The notes: a model not told the origin generated them from the sequence alone. Numbered from the stretch's first letter, positions 6,499 through 13,968 are shown. The stretch is 20,573 bases of DNA from RGIG3009 sp964490085 (GCA_964490085.1 CAZBAO010000016.1:1-20573), one strand, 5' to 3'. Numbers and translations: made by a program.

Positions 6499-7167
6499 TT
6501 ACAGCGCATAAAACAGAACGGCGACGGCTTGCAGGATACTGCCGAGCACCACAAACCCATGGAATACGGTGTGGAAGATCGGCTTTTTGCGTCCCACACC
6601 GTACAGCACCGCTCCAACGGTATAGGCAACACCGCCGGCAAGCAACCACAAAAATCCGGCGTTCCCCAGTGCCGTTACGGTATCCTTAAGAATAAAGATC
6701 ACGCACCAACCAAGACCGATGTAGCACGTCATAGACAACACGCGATACCGATGGTGGTCAATGGCGGTAAATACCACCGCCAACGCGGTGAGTGCCCATT
6801 CCGCCCCAAACACCACCCACGCCGCGATCGGAGCGATCGGACGGATCGCAGAGAGCAAAATCGGCGTGTAGGTACCAACGATCAAAAAGTAGATGGTGCA
6901 GTGGTCAATGACCTGCATCACCTTTTTGCCCATCGTATGTGTCAGCCCGTGATACACACTGGATACGGTATATAAGCAGATCAGTGACGCGCCGTAGATA
7001 CTGCCGCTCACAACGCCCCAAGCATTACGGCGAACGGCTGATAACAGCACCGCCGCCAATAGGATCACGACCCCTAATCCGCCCCCCACAATATGGGTGA
7101 CCATGTTGGCGATCTCCTGCCCGCGTGTATAGTCCGGCAAGCGCCGTGCTTTGAGTGGTGTGCGCAT
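6499..7167 (-). CDS. trhA: hemolysin III / TrhA family membrane protein (PAQR superfamily)
   Basis: A 222-residue protein with about seven hydrophobic spans, the normal size for bacterial hemolysin III-like (YqfA/TrhA) proteins. It carries the PAQR metal-site pattern: SSVYH (Ser69, His73), DHCTIYFLIVGTYTP (Asp88) and HTVFH (His199, His203). The N-terminal NMVTHIVGG is also typical. PAQR proteins are thought to be zinc-dependent membrane hydrolases or receptors; bacterial members affect membrane fluidity homeostasis, and the haemolysin name is historical. The ATG is preceded by GAGG on the minus strand with good spacing. The gene appears monocistronic, with a candidate promoter at 7200-7229. 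Confidence 0.93.
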   Translation of the reverse strand: MRTPLKARRLPDYTRGQEIANMVTHIVGGGLGVVILLAAVLLSAVRRNAWGVVSGSIYGASLICLYTVSSVYHGLTHTMGKKVMQVIDHCTIYFLIVGTYTPILLSAIRPIAPIAAWVVFGAEWALTALAVVFTAIDHHRYRVLSMTCYIGLGWCVIFILKDTVTALGNAGFLWLLAGGVAYTVGAVLYGVGRKKPIFHTVFHGFVVLGSILQAVAVLFYAL

Positions 7168-7199
7168 ATCTTTCCCTCGCTGTTCTGTGGAATACCCAC

Positions 7200-7229
7200 A
7201 GTATATCCCTCACACCGTCCAAAACACAA
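7200..7229 (-). promoter_or_regulatory. candidate promoter of trhA
   Basis: Minus strand: TTGTGT (7224-7229), an 18-bp spacer and TATACT (7200-7205), giving a leader of about 26 nt. A small 5-bp inverted repeat (TGTGG/CCACA, 7186-7200) overlaps the start region. Confidence 0.45.
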
Positions 7230-7268
7230 CCTACCGCCTTGATCGGTCACTCTACTTTGTTTTTCTCA

Positions 7269-7290
7269 TCGGTAGAGTGTACTCTACCGA
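7269..7290. repeat. 10-bp perfect inverted repeat, possible operator
   Basis: The arms TCGGTAGAGT (7269-7278) and ACTCTACCGA (7281-7290) are separated by 2 bp. A third half-site, CACTCTAC, lies at 7248-7255. The repeat lies upstream of trhA and just past the DUF975 terminator. It could be a dimeric repressor site or an extra hairpin. Confidence 0.4.
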
Positions 7291-7291
7291 C

Positions 7292-7328
7292 AAAAAAGCT
7301 CCCGCCGTCCACTCACGGCGGGAGCTTT
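7292..7328 (-). terminator. intrinsic terminator of the DUF975 gene
   Basis: A 13-bp perfect stem (7295-7307 with 7316-7328) and an 8-nt loop, followed on the minus strand by a T-run opposite 7292-7297. It starts 14 bp beyond the DUF975 stop. Confidence 0.85.
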
Positions 7329-7342
7329 CGTTTGTATCGAAA

Positions 7343-7987
7343 TTATTCTGCCGAAGCAGCTTCCGCGGCAACAGGTTCTTCGACGACCGGCTCAGCCTCG
7401 ACAGGCTTCACATCGTTGTAGAAGTTGACCATAGTCGCTTGCATGTACGGACCGACCCAGATATACGCAATACCGAAGGTGATGCCGCACAACAGTCCCC
7501 AACCGATAAAGGAGAGACCCAACACAAACAGATCCATTTTGTGACCTTCCATCATCGCCTTGGAGCGGTTGAGCGCTTCGCGGGCACTGATGCCCTTGTT
7601 TCCCGCCACGATCAACATCGTTTGCGAATAGGAGAACACCTTGATAATACCGGGGATCACGAACAGCAAGCTCCACAGGAACGTGAATACAGAAACCAAC
7701 AATTGCGCTTTAAATGCCGTCCAGAAATCGTCAAAGCCGGCAAACGCATCCCCAACCTGAGGTTTCTGTTCCCGCACCAGATTCTGATACACACGCAACA
7801 CGCTGATGGTAAACGCCGGTGTAATAATAATTGTTGCCGCCAACGAACCAACGACCGGAATAAGCGACAAAATGGCGGATGCCAAACCGGAGATCACGCC
7901 AACGATCAGTGTGATCACAAACAGCATACCGATATTGCCCTTGATCTGCGCTTTCGCCATTGCTTTGAGTTCTGCTCTTGTTTTCAT
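7343..7987 (-). CDS. DUF975 family integral membrane protein
   Basis: A 214-residue protein starting MKTRAELKAMAKAQIKGN, the typical N-terminus of DUF975 (a cytoplasmic amphipathic helix), followed by about five or six hydrophobic segments. Family-like features include the VIPGIIKVFSYSQTMLI stretch and the conserved AREALNRSKAMMEGHK region. The tail is Glu/Ala/Pro/Val-rich (VEAEPVVEEPVAAEAASAE) and probably disordered. The start is ATG at 7985-7987, preceded by GAGGAGGGA; an ATG 15 bp upstream contains that ribosome site and is rejected. Function is unknown for the family, though it is common in Firmicutes. The gene is transcribed alone, divergently from the DUF5058 operon. Confidence 0.88.
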   Translation of the reverse strand: MKTRAELKAMAKAQIKGNIGMLFVITLIVGVISGLASAILSLIPVVGSLAATIIITPAFTISVLRVYQNLVREQKPQVGDAFAGFDDFWTAFKAQLLVSVFTFLWSLLFVIPGIIKVFSYSQTMLIVAGNKGISAREALNRSKAMMEGHKMDLFVLGLSFIGWGLLCGITFGIAYIWVGPYMQATMVNFYNDVKPVEAEPVVEEPVAAEAASAE

Positions 7988-8033
7988 AAAATCCCTCCTC
8001 AAATGTGAACAAAGTATGAACCTTGTTGGGGTA

Positions 8034-8062
8034 AGTATACCACATTATATAGTGGTTGTAAA
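8034..8062 (-). promoter_or_regulatory. promoter of the DUF975 gene
   Basis: Minus strand: TTTACA (8057-8062), a 17-bp spacer and TATACT (8034-8039). Transcription would start near 8027, about 40 nt before the ATG. Confidence 0.55.
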
Positions 8063-8127
8063 GTAATTTCTACGCAAATTACTGAAAAAAGCTGCTGCGA
8101 AAACGCTTTCATTTTGTCAAGTCATAG

Positions 8128-8156
8128 TTGCGTAAACAGAGAAATTATGGTATCGT
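8128..8156 (+). promoter_or_regulatory. candidate promoter of the DUF5058 operon
   Basis: TTGCGT (8128-8133), a 17-bp spacer and TATCGT (8151-8156), shortly upstream of the AAAGGAGGGG ribosome site at 8166-8175. This is a weaker consensus match than most others in the window, which may mean it needs an activator. Confidence 0.4.
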
Positions 8157-8181
8157 ATAAACAGAAAAGGAGGGGTTCCGT

Positions 8182-8916
8182 ATGGAATTCAGTGTCAACC
8201 ATCCCATCCTGTTCGTGTTGGTTGGGATCATCATTGCCGCCGTCTTAGGGCAATCGGTGTATTTTTTAGTCAAAGCGCTTCGCCGCGCCAAACAGCTTGG
8301 CATCAGCAGTGCGACTGTTAGATCGACCGTCACATCCTCGGCGGTGTTCACCATCGCTCCCGCCATCGCGATCTTGGTGGGTGTCGTCGCACTGTCTAAA
8401 TCGTTAGGATTAGCACTGCCGTGGTTGCGCCTGTCGGTGATCGGCTCCATCACCTATGAAACCGTCGCCGCAGGTAATGCGCTGACGGCAGCCGAACTGG
8501 AAGCCAGCGCGACCGTAACGGATCCTGCCATCTTTATGTCGATCGTCTGGGTGATGACCATCGGCATCGCCGCCGGTATCGTGCTGGTACCGTTTGTCAC
8601 CAAGAAGATACAGGGCGGTATGCTCAAAATGGGAATGAAAGACAAAAAATGGGGCGAGATCTTCAACAACGCGATGTTCCTCGGTATGATCTCCGCCTTC
8701 CTCGGCTACGTCTTCTGCGACGTCGGCCTGGTCTTTTCGGGCGATACCTCCGGTCTGATCCCCGTCTGTGTAATGGCGGTTGCCGCCGTGGTGATGGGCA
8801 TCTTCGGTGGCTTATCCAAGGTGCTGAAAGCCCGCTGGATGGAGGATTACGCTCTGCCACTGAGTCTGATACTGGGTATGGCGTCCGCCATTCCGTTTAC
8901 CAATTGGTTGGGTTAA
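8182..8916 (+). CDS. DUF5058 family multi-span membrane protein
   Basis: A 244-residue, very hydrophobic protein with about six or seven predicted spans. It starts MEFSVNHPILFVLVGIIIAA, with a charged loop KALRRAKQLG after the first helix and a second basic loop TKKIQGGMLKMGMKDKKWGE near 144-163. I recognise the overall pattern as DUF5058, a family with no assigned function. A ribosome site AAAGGAGGGG lies at 8166-8175. It is the first gene of a tight operon: the next membrane gene begins 12 bp after its stop and a membrane-anchored M20 peptidase follows. This context suggests one half of a two-component permease that supplies the peptidase with substrate; that role is inference. Confidence 0.82.
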   Translation: MEFSVNHPILFVLVGIIIAAVLGQSVYFLVKALRRAKQLGISSATVRSTVTSSAVFTIAPAIAILVGVVALSKSLGLALPWLRLSVIGSITYETVAAGNALTAAELEASATVTDPAIFMSIVWVMTIGIAAGIVLVPFVTKKIQGGMLKMGMKDKKWGEIFNNAMFLGMISAFLGYVFCDVGLVFSGDTSGLIPVCVMAVAAVVMGIFGGLSKVLKARWMEDYALPLSLILGMASAIPFTNWLG

Positions 8917-8928
8917 GGAGGTGCCGAT

Positions 8929-9594
8929 ATGAAAAAGCAAGTAACGTATATGGACAGCGTCCACCGCGACGGCCGTGTCTGGGGTATCGTGGTCGGTCTG
9001 CTCATCATGCTGTTTCCCGTCGCCGTTTCGCTCGTGTTCGGCGCCATGCCGAATACGAAAGTGTTGGTGCAAGGATTGGTCGCCACCGCGCCGATGTACT
9101 GGGCGGTCGGTATCGTGGAGATCTTCACCTACGTTCCGATGCTGGGTGCAGGCGGTACGTATCTGTCGTTTATCACGGGTAACATTTCCAACTTAAAGCT
9201 CCCCTGTGCGATCGATGCGATGGAACGCGCCAAGGTGAAAGCCAGCAGCGAGGAGGGCGAGGTCATCTCCACCATTGCCATCGCGGTATCCAGTATCGTG
9301 ACCACACTGATCATCATCGTCGGTGTGATCTGCATTGTACCGCTGACTCCTGTGCTGGAATCCCCCGTTTTGAAACCGGCGTTCGATATGATCCTCCCCG
9401 CCCTGTTCGGCGGTCTGGCCGTGGTCTTTATCTCCAAAAACGCAAAGCTGTCCATCGCCCCCATCATTCTGATGCTGGCGCTGTTCATCACCGTTCCCGC
9501 GCTCAACGCCGGTACGGTGGGTATTATGGTGCCGGTCGGGGTGCTGTTCACGGTCGGTGTTGCCCGCATTATGTACAAGAAAGGTTGGCTGTGA
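8929..9594 (+). CDS. multi-span membrane protein, partner of DUF5058 protein
   Basis: A 221-residue protein with about six hydrophobic spans and short charged loops (AMERAKVKASSEEGE near 97-111). Its central motif GAGGTYLSFITGNISNLKLP (73-92), with Gly, Asn and Pro inside a membrane-proximal region, looks like a substrate-gate or re-entrant segment, as in nucleoside-transporter 'Gate' proteins. This is a resemblance, not an identification. The full anti-Shine-Dalgarno match AAGGAGGTG (8915-8923) overlaps the stop of the DUF5058 gene. The stop at 9592-9594 is separated by 1 bp from the ATG of the next gene, so the three are probably co-translated. I do not know a function for the family. Confidence 0.8.
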   Translation: MKKQVTYMDSVHRDGRVWGIVVGLLIMLFPVAVSLVFGAMPNTKVLVQGLVATAPMYWAVGIVEIFTYVPMLGAGGTYLSFITGNISNLKLPCAIDAMERAKVKASSEEGEVISTIAIAVSSIVTTLIIIVGVICIVPLTPVLESPVLKPAFDMILPALFGGLAVVFISKNAKLSIAPIILMLALFITVPALNAGTVGIMVPVGVLFTVGVARIMYKKGWL

Positions 9595-9595
9595 T

Positions 9596-11029
9596 ATGTG
9601 GTGGCTGATACCCGTAGCGGCAATCGTGCTGTTTGTCGCGGTTTTGCTCATCCGCACACTTCGGTTCACACCAAAACCGCCGGTAGAAATCCTCGCGGGT
9701 GAGGAAACCTTTGATAAGGATACCGCGGTTCACAATCTGCAGCAGCTCGTCCGCTGCAAGACCGTGTCCTATACCGATCCGTCACTGGAGGACAACGCGG
9801 AGTTTGAAAAGCTCATTGCGCTTCTTCCCACGCTGTACCCGCGCGTGTTTGATACCTGCTCCTTTGAACAGTTGCCCGACCGCGCCCTGCTGTTTCACTG
9901 GAAAGGAAAAACCGCGGGCGATCCCGCGGTGCTGATGGCACATTACGACGTGGTGCCGGTAGAGGAGGACGGTTGGGAAAAGCCCGCCTTTGAGGCAATC
10001 ATCGAAAACGGCGTTCTGTGGGGACGCGGCACACTGGATACCAAGGTGACCTTTAACGGCATTTTGTTTGCCGCCGATCATCTGATCGCCGAGGGCTTCA
10101 CGCCGGAACACGACGTCTATTTTGCCTTTTCGGGCGGCGAAGAGGTCAACGGTAAGGGCGCCGCCAATATCGTTGACTGGTTTGAAGAACACGGCATCAC
10201 GCCGTCCATGGTCGTGGATGAGGGCGGCGGTGTCGTGGAAAACGTATTCCCCGGTGTCAGCGCCCCCTGCGGTATGATCGGCATCGCGGAAAAAGGAATG
10301 CTCAATGCGTGTTACCGCGTGAAATCCACCGGCGGGCACGCGTCTGCACCCAAACCGAACGCCCCCATCGACCGTTTGGCCGCCGCCTGCTGCAAGGTAC
10401 TGAAAAAGCCCTTCCCCTATCACATCACCCCACCGGTCGCGGCGATGTTCGACACACTCGGTCGCCATTCCTCGTTTGTCTACCGGCTGATCTTTTCCAA
10501 TCTGTGGTTGTTTGCACCGGTGTTGGATAGGATCTGCAAAGCGTCCGGCGGCGAGCTCAACGCGCTGATGCGCACCACCGTCGCGTTTACCCAAATGAGC
10601 GGGTCGAAGGCACCCAACGTTATTCCGCCGAGCGCTCAAATGGTGTCGAACATGCGGCTCAACCCTTGTGACACGATGGCATCTGCACTCGATCACTTGC
10701 GCAAGGCGGTAAACGACGAGGCGGTGGAGATCACGGCCATCGGCGGTATGGAGCCGAGCCGCATTTCGGTGATCGACTGTCCCGCCTGGGATAAGGTGGC
10801 GCGTGCGGTCGCCTCCACCTGGAAAGGGTGCTTAGTATCGCCGTATCTGATGGTGCAGTGCTCCGACTGCCGTCACTACGGCCGCATCTCGGATAAGGTG
10901 TATCGGTTCTCGGCGATGGATCTGACCGCTGAAGAACGCGCGACCATTCACGGTCACAACGAGCGTATCCGCTTGGAAGCGCTGTACCGGTCGGTGGAGT
11001 TCTTCATTCGACTTATTAAACAATGCTAA
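9596..11029 (+). CDS. membrane-anchored M20 peptidase (PM20D1/CPS1-like carboxypeptidase)
   Basis: A 477-residue M20 hydrolase with one N-terminal hydrophobic helix (about 3-19). Basic residues just after the helix (RTLRFTPKP) suggest, by the positive-inside rule, that the enzyme faces the cytoplasm. Catalytic residues are complete: VLMAHYDVVP (His116, Asp118), GRGTLDTK (Asp148), SGGEE (base Glu182, ligand Glu183), VDEGGG (Asp208) and IHGHNE (His452). The dimerisation domain carries STGGHASAP (His248). Overall it resembles Gly-X carboxypeptidase CPS1 and PM20D1, which split peptides or N-fatty-acyl amino acids. ATG 9596 lies 1 bp after the upstream stop, with AAGAAAGG at 9577-9584. An upstream in-frame ATG at 9557 lies inside the preceding gene and lacks support. 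The substrate is unknown. Confidence 0.92.
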   Translation: MWWLIPVAAIVLFVAVLLIRTLRFTPKPPVEILAGEETFDKDTAVHNLQQLVRCKTVSYTDPSLEDNAEFEKLIALLPTLYPRVFDTCSFEQLPDRALLFHWKGKTAGDPAVLMAHYDVVPVEEDGWEKPAFEAIIENGVLWGRGTLDTKVTFNGILFAADHLIAEGFTPEHDVYFAFSGGEEVNGKGAANIVDWFEEHGITPSMVVDEGGGVVENVFPGVSAPCGMIGIAEKGMLNACYRVKSTGGHASAPKPNAPIDRLAAACCKVLKKPFPYHITPPVAAMFDTLGRHSSFVYRLIFSNLWLFAPVLDRICKASGGELNALMRTTVAFTQMSGSKAPNVIPPSAQMVSNMRLNPCDTMASALDHLRKAVNDEAVEITAIGGMEPSRISVIDCPAWDKVARAVASTWKGCLVSPYLMVQCSDCRHYGRISDKVYRFSAMDLTAEERATIHGHNERIRLEALYRSVEFFIRLIKQC

Positions 11030-11065
11030 AAAAAGGCAAGAAAGCGATTGCTTTCTTGCCTTTTT
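11030..11065. terminator. strong bidirectional terminator
   Basis: A 16-bp perfect stem (11030-11045 with 11050-11065) and a 4-nt loop, with T-rich ends on both strands. It overlaps the final region of the M20 gene and lies 4 bp beyond the stop of the convergent alcohol dehydrogenase. Confidence 0.9.
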
Positions 11066-11069
11066 ACGA

Positions 11070-12218
11070 TCACCAGAGTTCGGCGTACAGGCGGGTAACG
11101 TCCTCCGCCGTGGGAGTGCGGGGATTGGTGGCGGTGCAGGCATCCTCCAGCGCCGCGCGCACCATTGACGGGATCTGCTCGAAATATTCTTCCTTGGTAC
11201 AAAGCCCCGTTTCCGAGATGGACAGCGGCATATCCATTTCCTTCATCATGAACTGTGTCCAGTTGGACAGCGCACGCACCGTGGTAACGGTGTTGAAATT
11301 CTGCAAGCCCAGCGTGCGCGCCACCGTTGCGTATTTGCGCACGTGCTTGGGATAGTCCGTCTTTGAGCGGCTGTATTTGCTGATATCGCTGTTATATTCA
11401 ATGATATGCGGCAGCAACATCGCGTTGGCACGGCCGTGCGGGATGTGAAAATGAGAACCGAGCTGATGTGCCATACCGTGATTGAGTCCGAGTGATGCCG
11501 TGTTGAACGCAAGACCTGCAAGGCAGGATGCCACGTGCATCTTTTGGCGGGCGTGCGTATCGTTGTTATCCAGATACGAGCGCAGAAGGAACGAGCCGAC
11601 GATCTCGATCGCTTTTTCCGCCAATGCCGCGGAAAACTCGGTGTTATTCGTGCTGACGTACGATTCCAACGCGTGTGTGAAAACGTCCATGCCGGTGTCT
11701 GCGGTAACCGACGGCGGAACGGATCTGACCAGTTCCGCATCTAAGATCGCCTCATCCGGCAACATGGAATCGCTGACAAGCGGGATCTTGCGTTGATTTT
11801 CGGGATCCGACACCACCGAAAAGGAGGTGACCTCGGTTCCGGTACCGCTGGTGGTGGGAATGGCGATCAACGCGGGGCGCGCATACGAGGGCTCTAATTG
11901 CAAGGAAACCTCACGAATGGCTTTTGCCGAATCAATAGCCGAGCCGCCGCCGACCGCGATGAGCACATCCGGCCGCTGCTGCAATACCGCTTGCGCACCA
12001 AGAGCGATCTTTTCAAGCGGCGGATCGGGCACGACGTCGTCAAACACCTGCCAGGAAACACCGGCTTGCTGCAACCGAACGGTGACCAAATGGATCAACC
12101 CGCTGCTCACCACGAATTTATCCGCCACCAGCAGCGCGTTGCGGTAGGGAATGTCCGCCAAACGATCCAGTGAATTTTCCCCAAAATAAATATGCGTTTT
12201 GATATCGAAGTGCTTCAT
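11070..12218 (-). CDS. iron-containing alcohol dehydrogenase
   Basis: A 382-residue NAD(P)H-dependent type III alcohol dehydrogenase, similar to EutG, PduQ and the reductase half of AdhE. These interconvert aldehydes and alcohols in fermentation. It shows the nucleotide motif GGGSAIDSAKAI (90-101), PTTSGTGTEVTSFSV (121-135), and metal ligands in the family spacing: Asp178 and His182 in GMDVFTHALE, His247 in LNHG and His261 in PHGRANA. ATG 12218 is preceded by AAAGGTGGGG; the GTG 15 bp further upstream overlaps that site and is rejected. It is monocistronic, with a near-consensus promoter whose -35 overlaps an inverted repeat, so regulation is likely. Substrate and metal are inferred from family. 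Confidence 0.93.
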   Translation of the reverse strand: MKHFDIKTHIYFGENSLDRLADIPYRNALLVADKFVVSSGLIHLVTVRLQQAGVSWQVFDDVVPDPPLEKIALGAQAVLQQRPDVLIAVGGGSAIDSAKAIREVSLQLEPSYARPALIAIPTTSGTGTEVTSFSVVSDPENQRKIPLVSDSMLPDEAILDAELVRSVPPSVTADTGMDVFTHALESYVSTNNTEFSAALAEKAIEIVGSFLLRSYLDNNDTHARQKMHVASCLAGLAFNTASLGLNHGMAHQLGSHFHIPHGRANAMLLPHIIEYNSDISKYSRSKTDYPKHVRKYATVARTLGLQNFNTVTTVRALSNWTQFMMKEMDMPLSISETGLCTKEEYFEQIPSMVRAALEDACTATNPRTPTAEDVTRLYAELW

Positions 12219-12246
12219 GGTTTTCGACCCCACCTTTTACGCCCCT

Positions 12247-12275
12247 AATATAGCAAGTTTTTGAAAGATTGTCAA
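12247..12275 (-). promoter_or_regulatory. promoter of the alcohol dehydrogenase gene
   Basis: Minus strand: TTGACA (12270-12275), a 17-bp spacer and TATATT (12247-12252). The start would be near 12240, 22 nt before the ATG. Confidence 0.65.
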
Positions 12276-12291
12276 TAAAACATCAATCTTT
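12264..12291. repeat. 8-bp inverted repeat over the alcohol dehydrogenase -35 box, possible operator
   Basis: AAAGATTG (12264-12271) and CAATCTTT (12284-12291) are separated by 12 bp, and the left arm overlaps the -35 hexamer. The placement fits a repressor or redox-responsive site. The arms do not match the Rex consensus. Confidence 0.35.
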
Positions 12292-12316
12292 ACTCGCGCT
12301 TTTTACGCGTCCTTCG

Positions 12317-12345
12317 TTGACATTTGAATGGCGGTGTGTTACACT
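12317..12345 (+). promoter_or_regulatory. promoter of the PIG-L/SGNH operon
   Basis: TTGACA (12317-12322), a 17-bp spacer and TACACT (12340-12345), with a leader of about 34 nt. Confidence 0.65.
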
Positions 12346-12385
12346 ACCTTTAACAAAATATACCTCTTGAAAGGGTGCTGTTGTG

Positions 12386-13252
12386 ATGAAAATTTTAATG
12401 ATCGGTGCTCATCAGGACGATAACGAATTCCGTTGTGGCGGTCTTGCGCACAAGTATGTCCAGATGGGTTACGAAGTTCGTTTTTTGAGCCTGTGTAACG
12501 GCTGTGGCGGTCACCATATTATGACCCCTGCTGAAACCACTGCTCGTCGCGCCAAGGAATCCGCCGCAGTAGCGGAACTGCTTGGCATCCGGTATGACGT
12601 GTGGGAAGACGTGAACGACTGCACGCTGATGCCCACGCTCGAAAACCGTCGCCGTTTGATCCGCTACATCCGCGAGTTTTCTCCCGATCTCATTATCGCG
12701 CACCGTTCCAACGACTATCACGCCGACCACCGTGCGGCGGGTATTCTGGTTCAGGACGCCTCGTACATGCTGATCGTGCCGCACGAGTGCCCCGACGTAC
12801 CCGCTATGACAAAAACGCCCGTTATCCTGTACAACGAAGACCCTTTCAAGGAGCCCGACTTCCATGCTGACATCGTGTTAGATATGGATGCCGAGAACGA
12901 CCTCAAGCTGCAGATCGCGCACCTGAACGTTTCGCAGGTGTATGAGTGGTTGCCGTTCACCAAGGGCTATGAAGCCGAAGTACCGGAAGGCGAAGCCGAG
13001 CGCTTTGAGTGGCTGAAAGGTCCGTACAAGATCACCCCTGAGTCCACCGACGAAGAGATACTCAGCGCCAGTCGCGGCGGCAGCGGATACGATCTGCGTA
13101 ACGCGCAAACAGCATCCCGTTTCCGCAAGGAACTCATCGCTCGTTACGGCGAGGAACGCGGCTCTAAGATCCGCTATGCGGAAGCGTTCCAAGTGTGCCC
13201 GTACGGCGGCGCGCTTACCGAAGAACTGAAGCAAAAGTTGTTTAATTTCTAA
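12386..13252 (+). CDS. PIG-L (LmbE-like) zinc-dependent deacetylase
   Basis: A 288-residue protein of the PIG-L/LmbE family, which removes acetyl groups from N-acetylglucosamine-type substrates. The N-terminal signature reads GAHQDDNE (7-14): His9 and Asp12 would bind zinc and Asp11 would act as the base, by analogy with MshB. The third ligand is His115 in SNDYHADHRAAG (108-119). The usual AHPDD proline is Gln here. The C-terminal 130 residues, containing PVILYNEDPF and ASRGGSGYDLRNAQ, are typical of longer PIG-L proteins. The start is ATG 12386, with GAAAGGG at 12369-12375; the GTG 3 bp upstream is possible. An SGNH esterase follows after 22 bp, suggesting joint deacylation of a carbohydrate; the substrate is unknown. 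Confidence 0.9.
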   Translation: MKILMIGAHQDDNEFRCGGLAHKYVQMGYEVRFLSLCNGCGGHHIMTPAETTARRAKESAAVAELLGIRYDVWEDVNDCTLMPTLENRRRLIRYIREFSPDLIIAHRSNDYHADHRAAGILVQDASYMLIVPHECPDVPAMTKTPVILYNEDPFKEPDFHADIVLDMDAENDLKLQIAHLNVSQVYEWLPFTKGYEAEVPEGEAERFEWLKGPYKITPESTDEEILSASRGGSGYDLRNAQTASRFRKELIARYGEERGSKIRYAEAFQVCPYGGALTEELKQKLFNF

Positions 13253-13274
13253 ACGTCTTATCGGAGTGGGCAAT

Positions 13275-13931
13275 ATGTTTTTTAACGATTTAGACCGCAT
13301 TGTTTTTGCCGGTGACTCCGTCACCGACCGCGGCAGTCAATGTCCTGTGGGAGAAGGGTTAGGTGACAACCTCGGTCACGGTTATGTTCGCATGATCGAA
13401 AATCTGCTCACCGCTTGCTATCCCGAGCGGCGTATTCGCGTTACCAATGCGGGTATCAGCGGCAACACGTCCCGGCATCTTTTAGAACGGTTTGACCGCG
13501 ACGTCGTATCCTTAAACCCGGATTGGGTATCCATCTGCATCGGTATCAACGACGTGTGGCGTCAGTTTGATCTTCCCTCGTTCACGGATCTGTACGTATT
13601 GCCCGATGAGTACCGTTCTAATGTGGAAAAGATGATCCTTGCTGTCAAGGATACTGTCAAGGGTGTGTTTATCCTCTCCCCCTATTATATCGAGGACAAC
13701 CCTCACGATGCGATGCGCAACCGTATGGTGGAATACATCGATATCTGTCGGGAACTGGCAGAAAAGCACGGTTGTGTCTTCGTGGATTTCCAAGCGATGT
13801 ATGAACGCTATCTGAAGCACCGTCACTCCTGCTCTATCGCGTGGGATCGTGTGCACCCCAACGAAATGGGCGCTATGATGATGGCAAAAGAATTCTTAAA
13901 GCACTGCGATTTCGATTACGACAATATATAG
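13275..13931 (+). CDS. SGNH/GDSL-family hydrolase (esterase)
   Basis: A 218-residue serine esterase with all four SGNH blocks: GDSVTD (catalytic Ser15), NAGISGNTS (oxyanion glycine near 63), GIND (Asn92) and DRVHPNEMG (Asp191, His194). The fold and size resemble lysophospholipase L1/TesA-like and carbohydrate acetylesterases such as rhamnogalacturonan acetylesterase. There is no signal peptide, so it is cytoplasmic. ATG 13275 has CGGAG (13262-13266) upstream; an earlier GTG at 13266 overlaps that site. It is the second gene of the PIG-L operon and ends right before a strong terminator. The pairing suggests removal of O-acyl (this enzyme) and N-acyl (PIG-L) groups from an imported glycan fragment; this is inference. 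Confidence 0.9.
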   Translation: MFFNDLDRIVFAGDSVTDRGSQCPVGEGLGDNLGHGYVRMIENLLTACYPERRIRVTNAGISGNTSRHLLERFDRDVVSLNPDWVSICIGINDVWRQFDLPSFTDLYVLPDEYRSNVEKMILAVKDTVKGVFILSPYYIEDNPHDAMRNRMVEYIDICRELAEKHGCVFVDFQAMYERYLKHRHSCSIAWDRVHPNEMGAMMMAKEFLKHCDFDYDNI

Positions 13932-13935
13932 CAGG

Positions 13936-13968
13936 AGAACCGCTCAACGGCTGTTGAGCGGTTCTTTT
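13936..13968 (+). terminator. terminator of the PIG-L/SGNH operon, overlapping the SDR coding end
   Basis: A 13-bp perfect stem (13936-13948 with 13953-13965), a 4-nt loop and TTT (13966-13968 after TTCT). The last codons and stop of the minus-strand SDR gene lie within the hairpin. The minus strand has no T-run, so it probably terminates only plus-strand transcripts. Confidence 0.8.

Noticed and set aside
9782..10696. Minus-strand open frame of 304 codons inside the membrane-anchored M20 gene
   Set aside because: Shadow of a GC-rich coding region; the plus-strand protein has all catalytic motifs and this one has none.
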